From an uncultured Desulfocapsa sp. (GTDB lineage: Bacteria > Desulfobacterota > Desulfobulbia > Desulfobulbales > Desulfocapsaceae): 44,566 nucleotides of DNA. This document shows positions 36,107-44,566 of this stretch, in pieces. The translations under genes and the position numbers were made by a program. Position 1 is the stretch's first letter. Every line of letters starts with the position of its first letter. The DNA lies in the NCBI GenBank assembly GCA_947311435.1, contig CAMZKT010000004.1, positions 1 through 44,566 of the forward strand. The letters are read 5' to 3'. Under the pieces are notes generated by a model that saw only the letters and a program-made list of their open reading frames with translations, was not told where the DNA came from and made no database searches.

Positions 36107-37120
36107 ATGGCAAATAAAATATATAAGAAGTATCGGAAGGGGGCTTGGAAGAGTGCCCGTGAACGCTTGCATGGCTTTTGGGCTATTTTCGAGAAGGAAG
36201 ACACTGTTCTTATCTGTATTAATGCCGATCCCGATGCATTGGCTTGTGCCCTGGCTATTAAACGCCTGTTGCGTTATCGCGTCAAACAGGTGTTAATTGC
36301 CCACCCCAATGAAATTCGTCGCTTAAATAATGTTGCAATGGTTGAGCGATTAAAAATTCCGCTGGAACGTCTCGGTAATGTTAAAGTGCAGGAGTTCAGC
36401 AAAAAAGTAATTGTTGATTCTCAACCCACTCATCTTCCCGTTTTTGAAAAGATTGATTTTGACGCCATTATTGATCATCATCCCATTGTCAATGGTGGCT
36501 ATTCTGCTTCATTTGTAGATATCCGTCCGGAATATGGTTCCTGTTCAACCATGCTGGTGGAGTATTTACGTGCCGCCAATATGAAACCATCCGTGGCAAT
36601 GGCAACGGCATTGTTTTATGCAATCAAGGTGGACACACAGGATTTCTCTCAGCGGGCCCTGCTAGCGGACGGTATCTCTTTTCGCTATCTGTTCAATATT
36701 GCCAATCGGAACCTCGTAAAGAAGTTCGAGCTTGCCGACATGCGTCGTTCCGAGCTGAAGTATTTTAATATAGCACTCCAAAATCTTAAGTATTCCAAAG
36801 CACGTCTGTATACCCATGTGGGTAGAGTGAGAAGCCCGGATATCCTTGTTAATATAGCTGATTTCCTCAATCATGTAGATAAAATTGATTGGGTGTTTGT
36901 CTCTGGGATTCATGGTGAAAGGCTGGTGGTCATTTTCCGTTGTGATGGGTATCGTAAGAGTGCGGGAAAGCTTGCAGAGCGGATTTTTGGTGCACTGGGA
37001 TCGGCCGGTGGTCACAAGGAGTCTGCAAGAGCAGAAGTTCCTTTGAAAAAGCTATCCCTGGGGGATAAAGAATTTACAACCAATACTCTGAAACGTTTGG
37101 CAACAAGGCATATGAAATAA
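36107..37120 (+). CDS. DHH-DHHA1 family phosphoesterase
   Basis: The 337-aa protein has the DHH phosphoesterase layout: CINADPDALACALAIKR (metal-binding Asp cluster), VDSQPTHLPVF, then AIIDHHPIVNGGY (the DHH motif) and EYGSCSTMLVEYL, with a C-terminal DHHA1 domain ending in GALGSAGGHKESARAEVPL. Relatives cleave cyclic dinucleotides, short oligonucleotides (nanoRNase) or phosphate polymers; the substrate here is not fixed by the sequence. I prefer ATG 36107 (MANKIYKKYRK); the GTG at 36098 would add three residues. No membrane or signal segment is present. Confidence 0.85.
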   Translation: MANKIYKKYRKGAWKSARERLHGFWAIFEKEDTVLICINADPDALACALAIKRLLRYRVKQVLIAHPNEIRRLNNVAMVERLKIPLERLGNVKVQEFSKKVIVDSQPTHLPVFEKIDFDAIIDHHPIVNGGYSASFVDIRPEYGSCSTMLVEYLRAANMKPSVAMATALFYAIKVDTQDFSQRALLADGISFRYLFNIANRNLVKKFELADMRRSELKYFNIALQNLKYSKARLYTHVGRVRSPDILVNIADFLNHVDKIDWVFVSGIHGERLVVIFRCDGYRKSAGKLAERIFGALGSAGGHKESARAEVPLKKLSLGDKEFTTNTLKRLATRHMK

Positions 37121-37146
37121 GGAAAGCGCTACATACTTGACTGGCT

Positions 37147-37177
37147 CGCAATGTACACTTTGAAAGTGTGTTTTGCG
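37147..37177 (+). other. Long hairpin upstream of the first glgC homologue
   Basis: CGCAATGTACACTT (37147-37160) pairs with AAGTGTGTTTTGCG (37164-37177) with one mismatch and two G-T pairs, three-base loop. It lies 35 bp before the ATG. No T-tract follows, so it could be a terminator for the DHH gene only if unconventional; an RNA-level control of glgC translation is possible. Confidence 0.4.
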
Positions 37178-37212
37178 ATGCCCTCAATCTCAATTCTAAC
37201 AAAGGGTGACCG

Positions 37213-38478
37213 ATGCTGAAACCTTCAACGCTTGCAATGATTCTGGCCGGAAGTCGTGTCGACAAATTGAATGTCCTGACCTATTATCGCCCGAAATCCA
37301 CAGTGCCCTTTGGTGGTTTTGCCAGAGTGATAGATTTTCCTCTCAGCAACCTCCTTCATTCCGGTATCGAGAAAATTGCAATTCTCTCTCAGTATCGGAG
37401 CTATTCATTAATAAATCATATTGGTACAGGTGCTGCCTGGGATATGATTGGCCGCGACCGAGGTGTTTACATACTTCCTCCCTTTAAAGACAACAATACC
37501 AGTGGCGATACAACGGACTGGTATCGTGGTACAGCCGATGCTGTGTACAAGAACCTTGACTTTGTTCGTTATCATAATCCAGAGGAGATCCTTATCTTGT
37601 CGGGTGATCATATTTATAAAATGGATTATGAGGAGGTTATTGCCTACCACCATAAAAAAGGTGCCGATATGACTATTGGTTTTGTCCAGGTCGGTAAAGA
37701 AAAAGCACATCAGTTCGGGATTGCAGAGATTGACAATGAAGACGGGGAAAGGGGTGGCCGTGTAAAACAGTACTGGGAAAAACCTGAGAATCCTGAAGCG
37801 GATTGGGCCTCACTTACTGTTCTTATTTTTAAACCGGAAATCCTGTACAAGGCTCTTCATGAGAACCAGGTGTCCGATTCTTTTGAGTTTGGCCGTGATA
37901 TTATTCCTCAATTAATGGCACAGGGAAAGAAAATATACGGATATAAACACAAAGGCTATTGGGGATACACTGGGACAATAGAGGAATATTGGCAGGCTAA
38001 CATGGACTTACTTGGTGAGAACCCGGCTATTGATATGGAGGCCTGGGGACTACGGTCCAATATGGATCATCGCGGGATAAGCGATGCACAGCCGGCACTA
38101 TTATATGAAGACGCAGAGGTGCATAACAGTCTTGTGTACAATGGCTGTGTTGTTGAGGGAACAGTGAAAAACTCTGTCCTGTTTCCTGGCGTTCACGTGG
38201 GGAAGGGTGCTGTTGTTGAAAATTCTGTTCTTTTTTTCAGCAATCACATTGGTGAAGATTGCAGGTTCAACAAAGTTATTACTGATGTGAAATCTGTATT
38301 TGGCAAGGGCGTTTGTATTGGCCCTGAAACGGGTACAAATGCAGAACATGTTACGGTTATTGGCTGGAACAGCAGCGTTCCCGATGGAGTACGTATTGGT
38401 GAAGGAGCGACGGTTTATCCAAATCTTCATCCGGAGCAATGGCCGCTGGAAGTAAAACCTGGGGAGGTGTTGAGATGA
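37213..38478 (+). CDS. ADP-glucose pyrophosphorylase homologue, probable non-catalytic (GlgD-like) subunit
   Basis: The 421-aa protein has the nucleotidyltransferase domain (SGDHIYKMDYEEV, WEKPENP) and C-terminal left-handed beta-helix of GlgC. The substrate motifs are degenerate: LAGSRVDKLNVLTYYRPKST where catalytic GlgC has LAGGRGSRL...RAKPA, GYWGYTGTI where it has YWRDVGTI, and ASLTVLIF where it has ASMGIYVF. This suggests a regulatory partner of the next gene, comparable with GlgD of Firmicutes or the plant large subunit. The stop overlaps the next ATG (ATGA). It may modulate glycogen synthesis; this is inference. Confidence 0.8.
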   Translation: MLKPSTLAMILAGSRVDKLNVLTYYRPKSTVPFGGFARVIDFPLSNLLHSGIEKIAILSQYRSYSLINHIGTGAAWDMIGRDRGVYILPPFKDNNTSGDTTDWYRGTADAVYKNLDFVRYHNPEEILILSGDHIYKMDYEEVIAYHHKKGADMTIGFVQVGKEKAHQFGIAEIDNEDGERGGRVKQYWEKPENPEADWASLTVLIFKPEILYKALHENQVSDSFEFGRDIIPQLMAQGKKIYGYKHKGYWGYTGTIEEYWQANMDLLGENPAIDMEAWGLRSNMDHRGISDAQPALLYEDAEVHNSLVYNGCVVEGTVKNSVLFPGVHVGKGAVVENSVLFFSNHIGEDCRFNKVITDVKSVFGKGVCIGPETGTNAEHVTVIGWNSSVPDGVRIGEGATVYPNLHPEQWPLEVKPGEVLR

Positions 38479-39740
38479 GAACGAAAAAAGAGGCCTTGGT
38501 TCTTCTTCTAGCCGGCGGGGTTGGTAGTCGTTTAAATATTCTGGTACAGAGTCGTGCCAAACCGGCAGTACCATTTGCCGGCGTGTATCGTATCATTGAT
38601 TTCAGTTTGAGCAATGTGATGAATTCCGGGCTTACCAAAGTAGGAGTTCTTACACAATACAAGCCTCTTTCTTTGATGCGCCATCTGGGTATGGGGGCAG
38701 CCTGGGATTTTGCCGGGCGTAGCCGCGGAGTGAAAATTCTTCCTCCTCATACTGGCTTTAAGGATTCTGACTGGTATAAAGGAACTGCTGATGCGGTGCG
38801 ACAAAATATAGATTTTCTTGAGAAAAATCCAGCGGATGAGGTGGTTCTTCTTTCTGGCGATCACATCTATTATATGGATTTTGATGCCATGCTGGAATAT
38901 CATCGTTTTAAAAAAGCGGATGTGACCATCGGAATGATGGTGGTGCCCATGAGCGAAATTCATCAGTTTGGTGCAGGTATTACCAACGATGAAAATCGCA
39001 TTATTGATTGGGAGGAAAAGCCGGAAAATCCTAAAACCAATCTCGCCTCAATGGGTATATATGTGTTTGATTACAAGTACCTGCTTGATACCCTCTATAA
39101 AGACAGGGCAGAAGTTGATTTTGGTATGCACATTTTACCACGGGCCATTGATAATGATAATGTCTTTGCCTATCCCTTTTATGGCTACTGGCGTGATGTT
39201 GGAACCATCCAGTCCTATTGGCAGGCCAATATGGATGTGATACGGCGGGACAGTGACATTTCCCCGGCAGAGTGGGGAGTGAGAACAAACATTGAGTCAG
39301 AAGGGCGGCCGGCGGATCGCCCGCCTGCACGATTCGGTAATGACGCCAAGGTGAGCTCTTCGATGATATCCTCTGGCTGTGTGGTGAAGGGGACTGTCGA
39401 AAATTCTGTTTTGGCACCCGGCGTGATTGTTGAAGAGGGGGCTGTAATCAAGGATTCCATTCTCTTTGCAGATTGTATTGTGGGGAAAAACAGTACAGTC
39501 GACCTGAGTATTTGTGATAAGCGGGCACATATCTCAAATCATGTTGTTGTGGGATCAGGGATGAATCATAAAACCCCCAATTTTCTCCATCCAAAGCATC
39601 TCTATAATGGGATAAGCCTTGTTGGAAAAGAGGCAGTAATACCTGCTGAAACGGTTATTGGCCGGAATTGCATTATCAATTCAAAAACCGATGAGAGTGT
39701 GTACTCTTCTAAAGTCGTGGAAGATGGCGATACGGTTTGA
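38475..39740 (+). CDS. glgC: Glucose-1-phosphate adenylyltransferase
   Basis: GlgC makes ADP-glucose from ATP and glucose 1-phosphate for glycogen. Motifs are canonical: LLLAGGVGSRLNILVQSRAK, PAVPFAGVYRIIDFSLSN, LSGDHIYYMDFDAM, EEKPENPKTNLASMGIYVF, DFGMHILPRA and YWRDVGTIQSYWQANMDV, followed by a beta-helix (SSGCVVKGTVENSVL). I start at ATG 38475 with GGGGAGGTG upstream; the track start at 38439 lies in the previous gene. The product is 421 aa, the same as its tandem neighbour, and translation is coupled by the ATGA overlap. Confidence 0.92.
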   Translation: MRTKKEALVLLLAGGVGSRLNILVQSRAKPAVPFAGVYRIIDFSLSNVMNSGLTKVGVLTQYKPLSLMRHLGMGAAWDFAGRSRGVKILPPHTGFKDSDWYKGTADAVRQNIDFLEKNPADEVVLLSGDHIYYMDFDAMLEYHRFKKADVTIGMMVVPMSEIHQFGAGITNDENRIIDWEEKPENPKTNLASMGIYVFDYKYLLDTLYKDRAEVDFGMHILPRAIDNDNVFAYPFYGYWRDVGTIQSYWQANMDVIRRDSDISPAEWGVRTNIESEGRPADRPPARFGNDAKVSSSMISSGCVVKGTVENSVLAPGVIVEEGAVIKDSILFADCIVGKNSTVDLSICDKRAHISNHVVVGSGMNHKTPNFLHPKHLYNGISLVGKEAVIPAETVIGRNCIINSKTDESVYSSKVVEDGDTV

Positions 39741-39787
39741 CTGAGAGCGGCTTGTAAAAGAGAGGAAAATACCAAGCTGATAAGTGA

Positions 39788-39864
39788 TGGTGATCCCGGC
39801 GCGATTCGAACGCGCGACACCCAGATTAGGAATCTGGTGCTCTATCCTGCTGAGCTACGGGACC
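39788..39864 (-). tRNA. tRNA-Arg (anticodon CCU)
   Basis: On the minus strand the sequence GGTCCCG...CGGGATC forms the acceptor stem (one G-T pair). It has TAGCTCAGCAGGATAGAGC (D arm), CCAGATTCCTAATCTGG (anticodon stem-loop with CCT) and GCGCGTTCGAATCGCGC (T arm, TTCGAAT loop). Discriminator A and an encoded CCA follow. CCU reads the rare AGG arginine codon. The gene stands alone between glgC and tamB. Confidence 0.95.
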
Positions 39865-39956
39865 ATCAAAAACCATCGGCGGGATAATACCAGTAAACTG
39901 AAACGAATGCCAATGAATTTTAATGGAGCCGGGTCTGAATTTCTCCTGAGTGAATT

Positions 39957-42900
39957 CTACTTCCTTAGCCCCGGTACCTTGATGCCGTCATCATCAAGTT
40001 CAATGGTGTAGAAAATGTCCACAGCATTCCTGTCTGATCCTGTTGTTGTCTCCACATGAATATTACGGTTCAGCCGATAACGGGTGATAAATTCACTGTC
40101 ACCCGTTTTAACATCGGTATCCACCGCCACAGAGAGTTTATTGTTGATTTGTCGGCCAATGGAGAGCATTGCTCCTTTTCCCGCGTCATCGGGGGCAGCC
40201 CCGGTGAGCAGATAGGATATGACATGGCTTTCGGACATGGGCGGGTTGGAGAATGTCGTGATTCTGGGTTTCCGGGCAGGGCCGATGGCGAATATTCCTG
40301 CAACAACATCTCCCACAGTTCTTGTGGCTCGAAGGTTGATCCCCGGTTGACTTAGAGGACCGCCCGGGAAGGAAATTACCCCTGTTTCTATTGCTAAATC
40401 CTGACCATAGGCTCGAAAACTTCCCTGCTTGATGTGGAGAGCTCCACTTCCTTTGATTTGTTCTTCTGGCTCCGAAAGAAGTGTCAGTTGTCCGTCCACA
40501 AAGGCATTGAGTCCAAATCCTGCAAAGTGGACATCCTCGCCCAGTGTTATTTTAAGGAGCATCTGGAAGGGAGCCTTGGGATCTTCTTTCTTTTTCTCCT
40601 GAATAATAACCATATCCGAAGATACTGACTGGCTTCCAGGAGGAAGCTCACGTAACAGTATGTCTGCCTTTGGTATGCTGGCTTCTCCGGTGAGGCTCAT
40701 TAAGCCGTCTTTTTTCTCAAAGAGGATATCGGAAGAAAGAAACACCTGGGTTTGTGGGAGATGTATCAGTCTGAAGTTGTCAGCTTTGAGGCTTGCTCGT
40801 GCCAACATGTTTTTGTTTTGATCTCTGTTGAGGTCGATATGGCCATTCAGTTCCATTTCTCCACCCGGGGATGTAAACGCTCCCTTAAGGGTCAGCTCTC
40901 GGCCGTCGGCCAGAACATCCAGTGTGGTGTCTGCCAGGTCAAGACCTGCCATTGGGATGAGCATGTGAGCGATATTGATTTGCCCCTTACCATTTATTTC
41001 AGGGTTTGCAAGAGTGCCAAGAAGAGTAAAATTCAGATCAATGGAGCCGTCAATATCTTCAACATCCGGAGCAAGTGCCTCGATCAGATCAAACTTACCG
41101 GCATCCATAAAGATCTTAGCGTTTAACCTGGCATCGCCGCCAATATCTTTTTGTAAAAGGTCTGGTGACTGGACTGTAGCCTTGATGATATTGGAGTCAA
41201 CGCTGAGCAGAAAGTCAGCTGAAAGAGCATCGTCCATTATTTTGAGATTGAGATCAGCCCCTTCATGAGGAAGTTCAATGGCTTGTGTTTTTGTGGTGTA
41301 TTGGATGCTTCCAGGTGTTATGTGAGCGACCACATCTGCTTTGAGAGTGTTATGAAATGAGGCAGTTGCCTCTGCCGAGAAGTGGCCGGTCAGCCCTTCA
41401 AGTGTCTCCGGGAACCAGGGCGCGAGCCAGGCAAGGGGGATCTCGTCTATCTGCATGTCTCCCTGGCTGCTACCGCTTTCTCCGTCCCATGCTCCCTTCA
41501 GGCAGAAATCCGCATTTTCCCTGGTCAGGCAGAATGTATCGAGCGATGCAGAGGCCGAATCAACAGAAATGGTGGCTGCTTTGTGTGACTGCCAGGTTCC
41601 GAAATCCGTAGAAGTGGCGGTAACATTCTCGATGAGGCCCTGCCAGGTATCAGCACTGTACACGCCATTCAGGGTGAAATTCATATCTGCCATCTCATGG
41701 TCAAGCTTCAGGAGAATAGTATGTTTTTCTCTGTTGCCATCAGCATGTATGCTCAAGGCTTTGACCTGGTTTTCCTTGTACTGGAGTTTGGCTGCTGCAA
41801 TATCAAGGGAAAAAGGGTCTTCCCAACTGAGATCCACTGTTGCTTTGGCATCGATTTGCTCCAGGAGAAAGTGTGAATAGTGTATTTTTTCACCTGAAAG
41901 ATCAATGTTCAGGAGCGGTGCTGTCATTGCTTTTTGTATGCTTCCACTGCCTTTGAGTTGCCCGGACGCGTCGGGGAGAAGGTCAGAGAAATCAACGATA
42001 TCTACTTTCCATTGTAGATTTGATTGTTCGCCGAGACTTCCTTCCGCCGTTATTGTTGCTCTGCCGGACGATACGGTAAAATTTTGAATGGTGATGGAGT
42101 CAGGCTGCATAGCCAGACTACCGGTTCCATGAATGGGGAGCTCCCGTAGCTGTCCTGAAAGTTGTTCAATGATGAGTTCGGCACTGACACCCTTTTCGTC
42201 TATTTTGCCACTGCTCTGCAACAGCCAGTCCAGTCTGCCCGGCCAGTTTGCATATTCTACTCCAGGGTTAATCTGCTTCGCTTCGCTGTGTATGTCCCAT
42301 TTTAGCATTGGTACCCACTCTGTGTTCCCCCTCAGATCAAGCTTGCCATCAAGAAGGTCCAATGTGAGATGAAGATTTTGAAAGCCCGCTGTGCTGGCCT
42401 GTGTGTTCAGAGTAATATTCCCTTCAGGGATCTGATGTCCTGTTACTGCAGCAGTGAGCAGTAGATGAAAGTCATCCGCCTTCCCCTCGATGCTGGCTTG
42501 CCCCTGCAGGCTTTTGTAGTCTGCGTCTCCTGTGATTGGCCATTGCAGCTTATGCCATGTTAACAGAAGATCAAGTTCCTGTTCCATACTTGCTGTTCCT
42601 GCAAGTGTCATACGTGTTGCCGTATGTGGGTGGAACAGGACGAGATTTTTGATGTCAAATATGAGTTTTTCCAGGTCTGCTTCCATGTTGAGGTCACCGT
42701 CCCAGTTCATTGCTCCATCGTTTTTATCCCGTATTTGAAGAGATGATGTGATTTTTGCATGCTTAAGGCTTCCGTTACCGGACAGTGATCCACTGATAAG
42801 GCCTGGAGTGTCAGGAAAAAAAACATCCGGCCGGAGTTCGCTTATTTCTGTTTGAGCACTCCAGAGAGGATCAGCAAGAATGTTCTCCATGTCCATAATC

Positions 42901-43628
42901 AGGTTTGCGGTAACATCTCCACTGATGTCTTGCTGCATGTGTATCGTTTTTTGCAATTCTCCGGAATATTCTCCCTTAATTGTGAGAGATGGAAGGTCGG
43001 AGGCTAGCGTTTTAATCACTGTTTTTAGCTCAAACGGGTAGCTGCCCACCGGGTTGAGGTTTCCGCTAGCTTGAAGGGAGGCCTCGTCCAGGTCTGCTGA
43101 GAGCTTGTGTAAATGTATGCCCCCTGTATCCCATAAAAGGGAAAATTCTGCTTCGTGGAGCTGTATGCTTTTGCTGTCAGCATTGGAGAAGAAGGTGAAA
43201 TTGCGGAGACTGAGCTTGTCTATACTGACTGTTATGGGAAGAGTCAATTCCGGCAGGAGAAGAGATCCTTTCTTTTCCGGTTGAGTTGTGTTTGCCTGGG
43301 GGAGAACAGTGTGGGAAACGGTAGCGGCGGAAAATTCAAGAATATGAAAGTGAAGCTTAAGCAGGTCTGTACTTTTCCAGTCGAGTACTAAAGAGGCAAC
43401 TTTGGTAATTCCAGAATTGTTTGTAAAGAGAATGTCACGAAGTTCCAGGCGATCAAGTATTCTCCCCTTCGTTGAACCAACTTGCAGGCTGTCGTCAAGA
43501 ATTCTTTCAAGTTGAGCGATGGTGAACTGTGCACCTCTTTCTGTCCCAAGCAGAAAGAGGAAACTTGTAAAAAGAAGAAGAGAGAGGGATACCAACGTGA
43601 CGACGAGGCGGATAATGAATTTCTTCAC
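39957..43628 (-). CDS. tamB: Translocation and assembly module protein TamB
   Basis: TamB spans the periplasm as a long beta-taco and works with TamA in outer-membrane protein or lipid traffic. The GTG at 43628 (VKKFIIRLVVTLVSLSLLLF) overlaps the tamA stop (GTGA) and has TTGGAG upstream; the track start at 43661 adds 11 residues inside tamA. The product is 1223 aa with one N-terminal membrane anchor, LLGTERGAQFTIAQLERIL, many beta-rich AsmA-like repeats, and the C-terminal DUF490 segment IGPARKPRITTFSNPPMSES, HVISYLLTGAAPDD and RLNRNIHVETTTG. Length fits the family. Confidence 0.93.
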   Translation of the reverse strand: MKKFIIRLVVTLVSLSLLLFTSFLFLLGTERGAQFTIAQLERILDDSLQVGSTKGRILDRLELRDILFTNNSGITKVASLVLDWKSTDLLKLHFHILEFSAATVSHTVLPQANTTQPEKKGSLLLPELTLPITVSIDKLSLRNFTFFSNADSKSIQLHEAEFSLLWDTGGIHLHKLSADLDEASLQASGNLNPVGSYPFELKTVIKTLASDLPSLTIKGEYSGELQKTIHMQQDISGDVTANLIMDMENILADPLWSAQTEISELRPDVFFPDTPGLISGSLSGNGSLKHAKITSSLQIRDKNDGAMNWDGDLNMEADLEKLIFDIKNLVLFHPHTATRMTLAGTASMEQELDLLLTWHKLQWPITGDADYKSLQGQASIEGKADDFHLLLTAAVTGHQIPEGNITLNTQASTAGFQNLHLTLDLLDGKLDLRGNTEWVPMLKWDIHSEAKQINPGVEYANWPGRLDWLLQSSGKIDEKGVSAELIIEQLSGQLRELPIHGTGSLAMQPDSITIQNFTVSSGRATITAEGSLGEQSNLQWKVDIVDFSDLLPDASGQLKGSGSIQKAMTAPLLNIDLSGEKIHYSHFLLEQIDAKATVDLSWEDPFSLDIAAAKLQYKENQVKALSIHADGNREKHTILLKLDHEMADMNFTLNGVYSADTWQGLIENVTATSTDFGTWQSHKAATISVDSASASLDTFCLTRENADFCLKGAWDGESGSSQGDMQIDEIPLAWLAPWFPETLEGLTGHFSAEATASFHNTLKADVVAHITPGSIQYTTKTQAIELPHEGADLNLKIMDDALSADFLLSVDSNIIKATVQSPDLLQKDIGGDARLNAKIFMDAGKFDLIEALAPDVEDIDGSIDLNFTLLGTLANPEINGKGQINIAHMLIPMAGLDLADTTLDVLADGRELTLKGAFTSPGGEMELNGHIDLNRDQNKNMLARASLKADNFRLIHLPQTQVFLSSDILFEKKDGLMSLTGEASIPKADILLRELPPGSQSVSSDMVIIQEKKKEDPKAPFQMLLKITLGEDVHFAGFGLNAFVDGQLTLLSEPEEQIKGSGALHIKQGSFRAYGQDLAIETGVISFPGGPLSQPGINLRATRTVGDVVAGIFAIGPARKPRITTFSNPPMSESHVISYLLTGAAPDDAGKGAMLSIGRQINNKLSVAVDTDVKTGDSEFITRYRLNRNIHVETTTGSDRNAVDIFYTIELDDDGIKVPGLRK

Positions 43629-44566
43629 AGTGTTGCTCCAAAACCGATATGGATTCTCCAATCATTCAGATCCGGGTTCTCGCTCACGGGATAGGCGATA
43701 TCGATACGCAGTGAACCAAAGGGGGCCAGCCAGCGGAATCCAATGCCGCTGCCCATGTACAGCTTGTCCAGTGTGTCGTTATACGAATTCCCCGCATCGA
43801 CAAAAGCAGCAAGGACCCATTTTTCTGCAATGCGGTGGTCGTATTCAAAACTTCCTGATACTACATGCTTGCCACCAACCCCACTTCCCTTCTCATTTAC
43901 AGGCCCCAGAGACTCATAGGCATACCCGCGGACGGAATTGTCCCCACCGCTAAAAAACCTGAGTGACGTGGGATATATGTCGTAATTGTCCACCCAGGAA
44001 GTTCCTATTTCCAATCGCGAATCCAGGCGCCCGTTTTCGCCGAATCCCATCATGTATCGTCCTTTCAGGTGCAGACGAGTATAAGATGTGTCTGAGAGCA
44101 GTGCTTCTGCGCTTCCACGGAGATCTGCAAACAGGAGGTGACCAGATTGGGGAAACATGGAATCCTCAGTGTCTGAAAAACGAATGATTCCCCCTGCACT
44201 GAAAAGCGTGCTGCTCTCTTCCGGCTCGTGCTGAATGGTAAAACTCTCATTTGAGGCAAGGAGGAAGCCTTTATAGAAGAAGGTGTCGGAAAGGTTTCTT
44301 CGGACAAAGGCGGTTTCCAGGTTAAAAGTTGTGCTGTTTGTGTCGGGAGTTTCCTCATATTCATAGCTGGCTGTTGATACCCATCGATCTGTGAGGGGAT
44401 TGACAACGGGAATATTATATTGTGCGTGGAAAACGCCTTCTTTTGCCGAGAGCTTCGTGAAGATTTCAGAATGATGACCATGGCGGTTGATAAGTCGGTT
44501 GTCCCAACGTGCAGAACCATGTATCCCGGTATCTGATTCATAGCCGATTCCAAAGAGAAACTTGTG
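43625..44566 (-). CDS. tamA: Outer-membrane assembly protein TamA (C-terminal part)
   Basis: This is the C-terminal beta-barrel of an Omp85 family protein; the frame is open to the window edge, so the N-terminus with its POTRA domains is missing. The track ORF starting at 44158 is internal. The signature is LRFFSGGDNSVRGYAYESLG (RGY motif), followed by VVSGSFEYDHRI, FVDAGNSYND and GSGIGFRWLAPFGSLRIDIAYPV, ending in an amphipathic strand WRIHIGFGATL. TamA rather than BamA is chosen because tamB follows directly with a GTGA overlap. Confidence 0.92.
   Translation of the reverse strand, partial: HKFLFGIGYESDTGIHGSARWDNRLINRHGHHSEIFTKLSAKEGVFHAQYNIPVVNPLTDRWVSTASYEYEETPDTNSTTFNLETAFVRRNLSDTFFYKGFLLASNESFTIQHEPEESSTLFSAGGIIRFSDTEDSMFPQSGHLLFADLRGSAEALLSDTSYTRLHLKGRYMMGFGENGRLDSRLEIGTSWVDNYDIYPTSLRFFSGGDNSVRGYAYESLGPVNEKGSGVGGKHVVSGSFEYDHRIAEKWVLAAFVDAGNSYNDTLDKLYMGSGIGFRWLAPFGSLRIDIAYPVSENPDLNDWRIHIGFGATL

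Noticed and set aside
39784-40011. 75-aa plus-strand ORF starting in the tRNA
   Set aside because: It is a translation of the tRNA-Arg complement and the tamB end; phrases such as IPARFERATPRL are typical of tRNA-derived false ORFs.
1-44566. CRISPR array, prophage or insertion sequence
   Set aside because: No regularly spaced repeats and no transposase, integrase or phage genes were seen on either strand.

Overview
The window looks like part of the chromosome of a Gram-negative anaerobe. The outer-membrane genes (LptG-like permease, TamA/TamB, RseP), the many Fe-S and ASKHA redox activators, the short Tsf and the gene orders point to Desulfobacterota (old Deltaproteobacteria), perhaps a Desulfobulbales-type organism. 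This placement is inference; no database was searched.

Region 1 (1-10013) is the 3' part of the S10/spc/alpha ribosomal superoperon: rplN (cut at the window edge), rplX, rplE, rpsN, rpsH, rplF, rplR, rpsE, rpmD, rplO, secY, map, infA, rpmJ, rpsM, rpsK, rpsD, rpoA and rplQ, closed by a strong intrinsic terminator. adk is absent between secY and map. A YkgJ-like Cys-cluster gene follows.

Region 2 (10950-24452) is a translation, envelope and isoprenoid cluster: rpsB, tsf, pyrH, frr, uppS, cdsA, dxr, rseP, tsaB, ispG, proS and a RelA/SpoT homologue. It supplies translation factors, UMP kinase, the lipid carrier (uppS, fed by the dxr/ispG MEP pathway), phospholipid precursors, envelope stress proteolysis, tRNA t6A modification and the stringent response. 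The RelA/SpoT protein seems to have lost its hydrolase residues.

Region 3 (24500-32115) is accessory. It holds a zinc-ribbon/Smr gene that appears frameshifted, a secreted FKBP isomerase, a tiny Lys/Cys-rich protein, a roughly 480-bp gap, a ferredoxin-nitroreductase, and a minus-strand operon crcB-lptG-(unknown 249 aa)-(HgdC/BcrAD-like Fe-S ATPase). Divergent from that operon is a RACE-type (DUF4445) corrinoid-activator homologue that lacks the usual N-terminal ferredoxin domain. Two different ASKHA redox activators plus an unrecognised Cys-containing partner make this the most interesting part of the window.

Region 4 (32126-44566) holds an RlhA-like U32 protein (minus), truA, a SpoU/TrmH methyltransferase, a DHH-DHHA1 phosphoesterase, a tandem pair of ADP-glucose pyrophosphorylase homologues (the first with degenerate catalytic motifs), tRNA-Arg(CCU) (minus), and a tamA-tamB pair (minus, tamA cut by the window edge).
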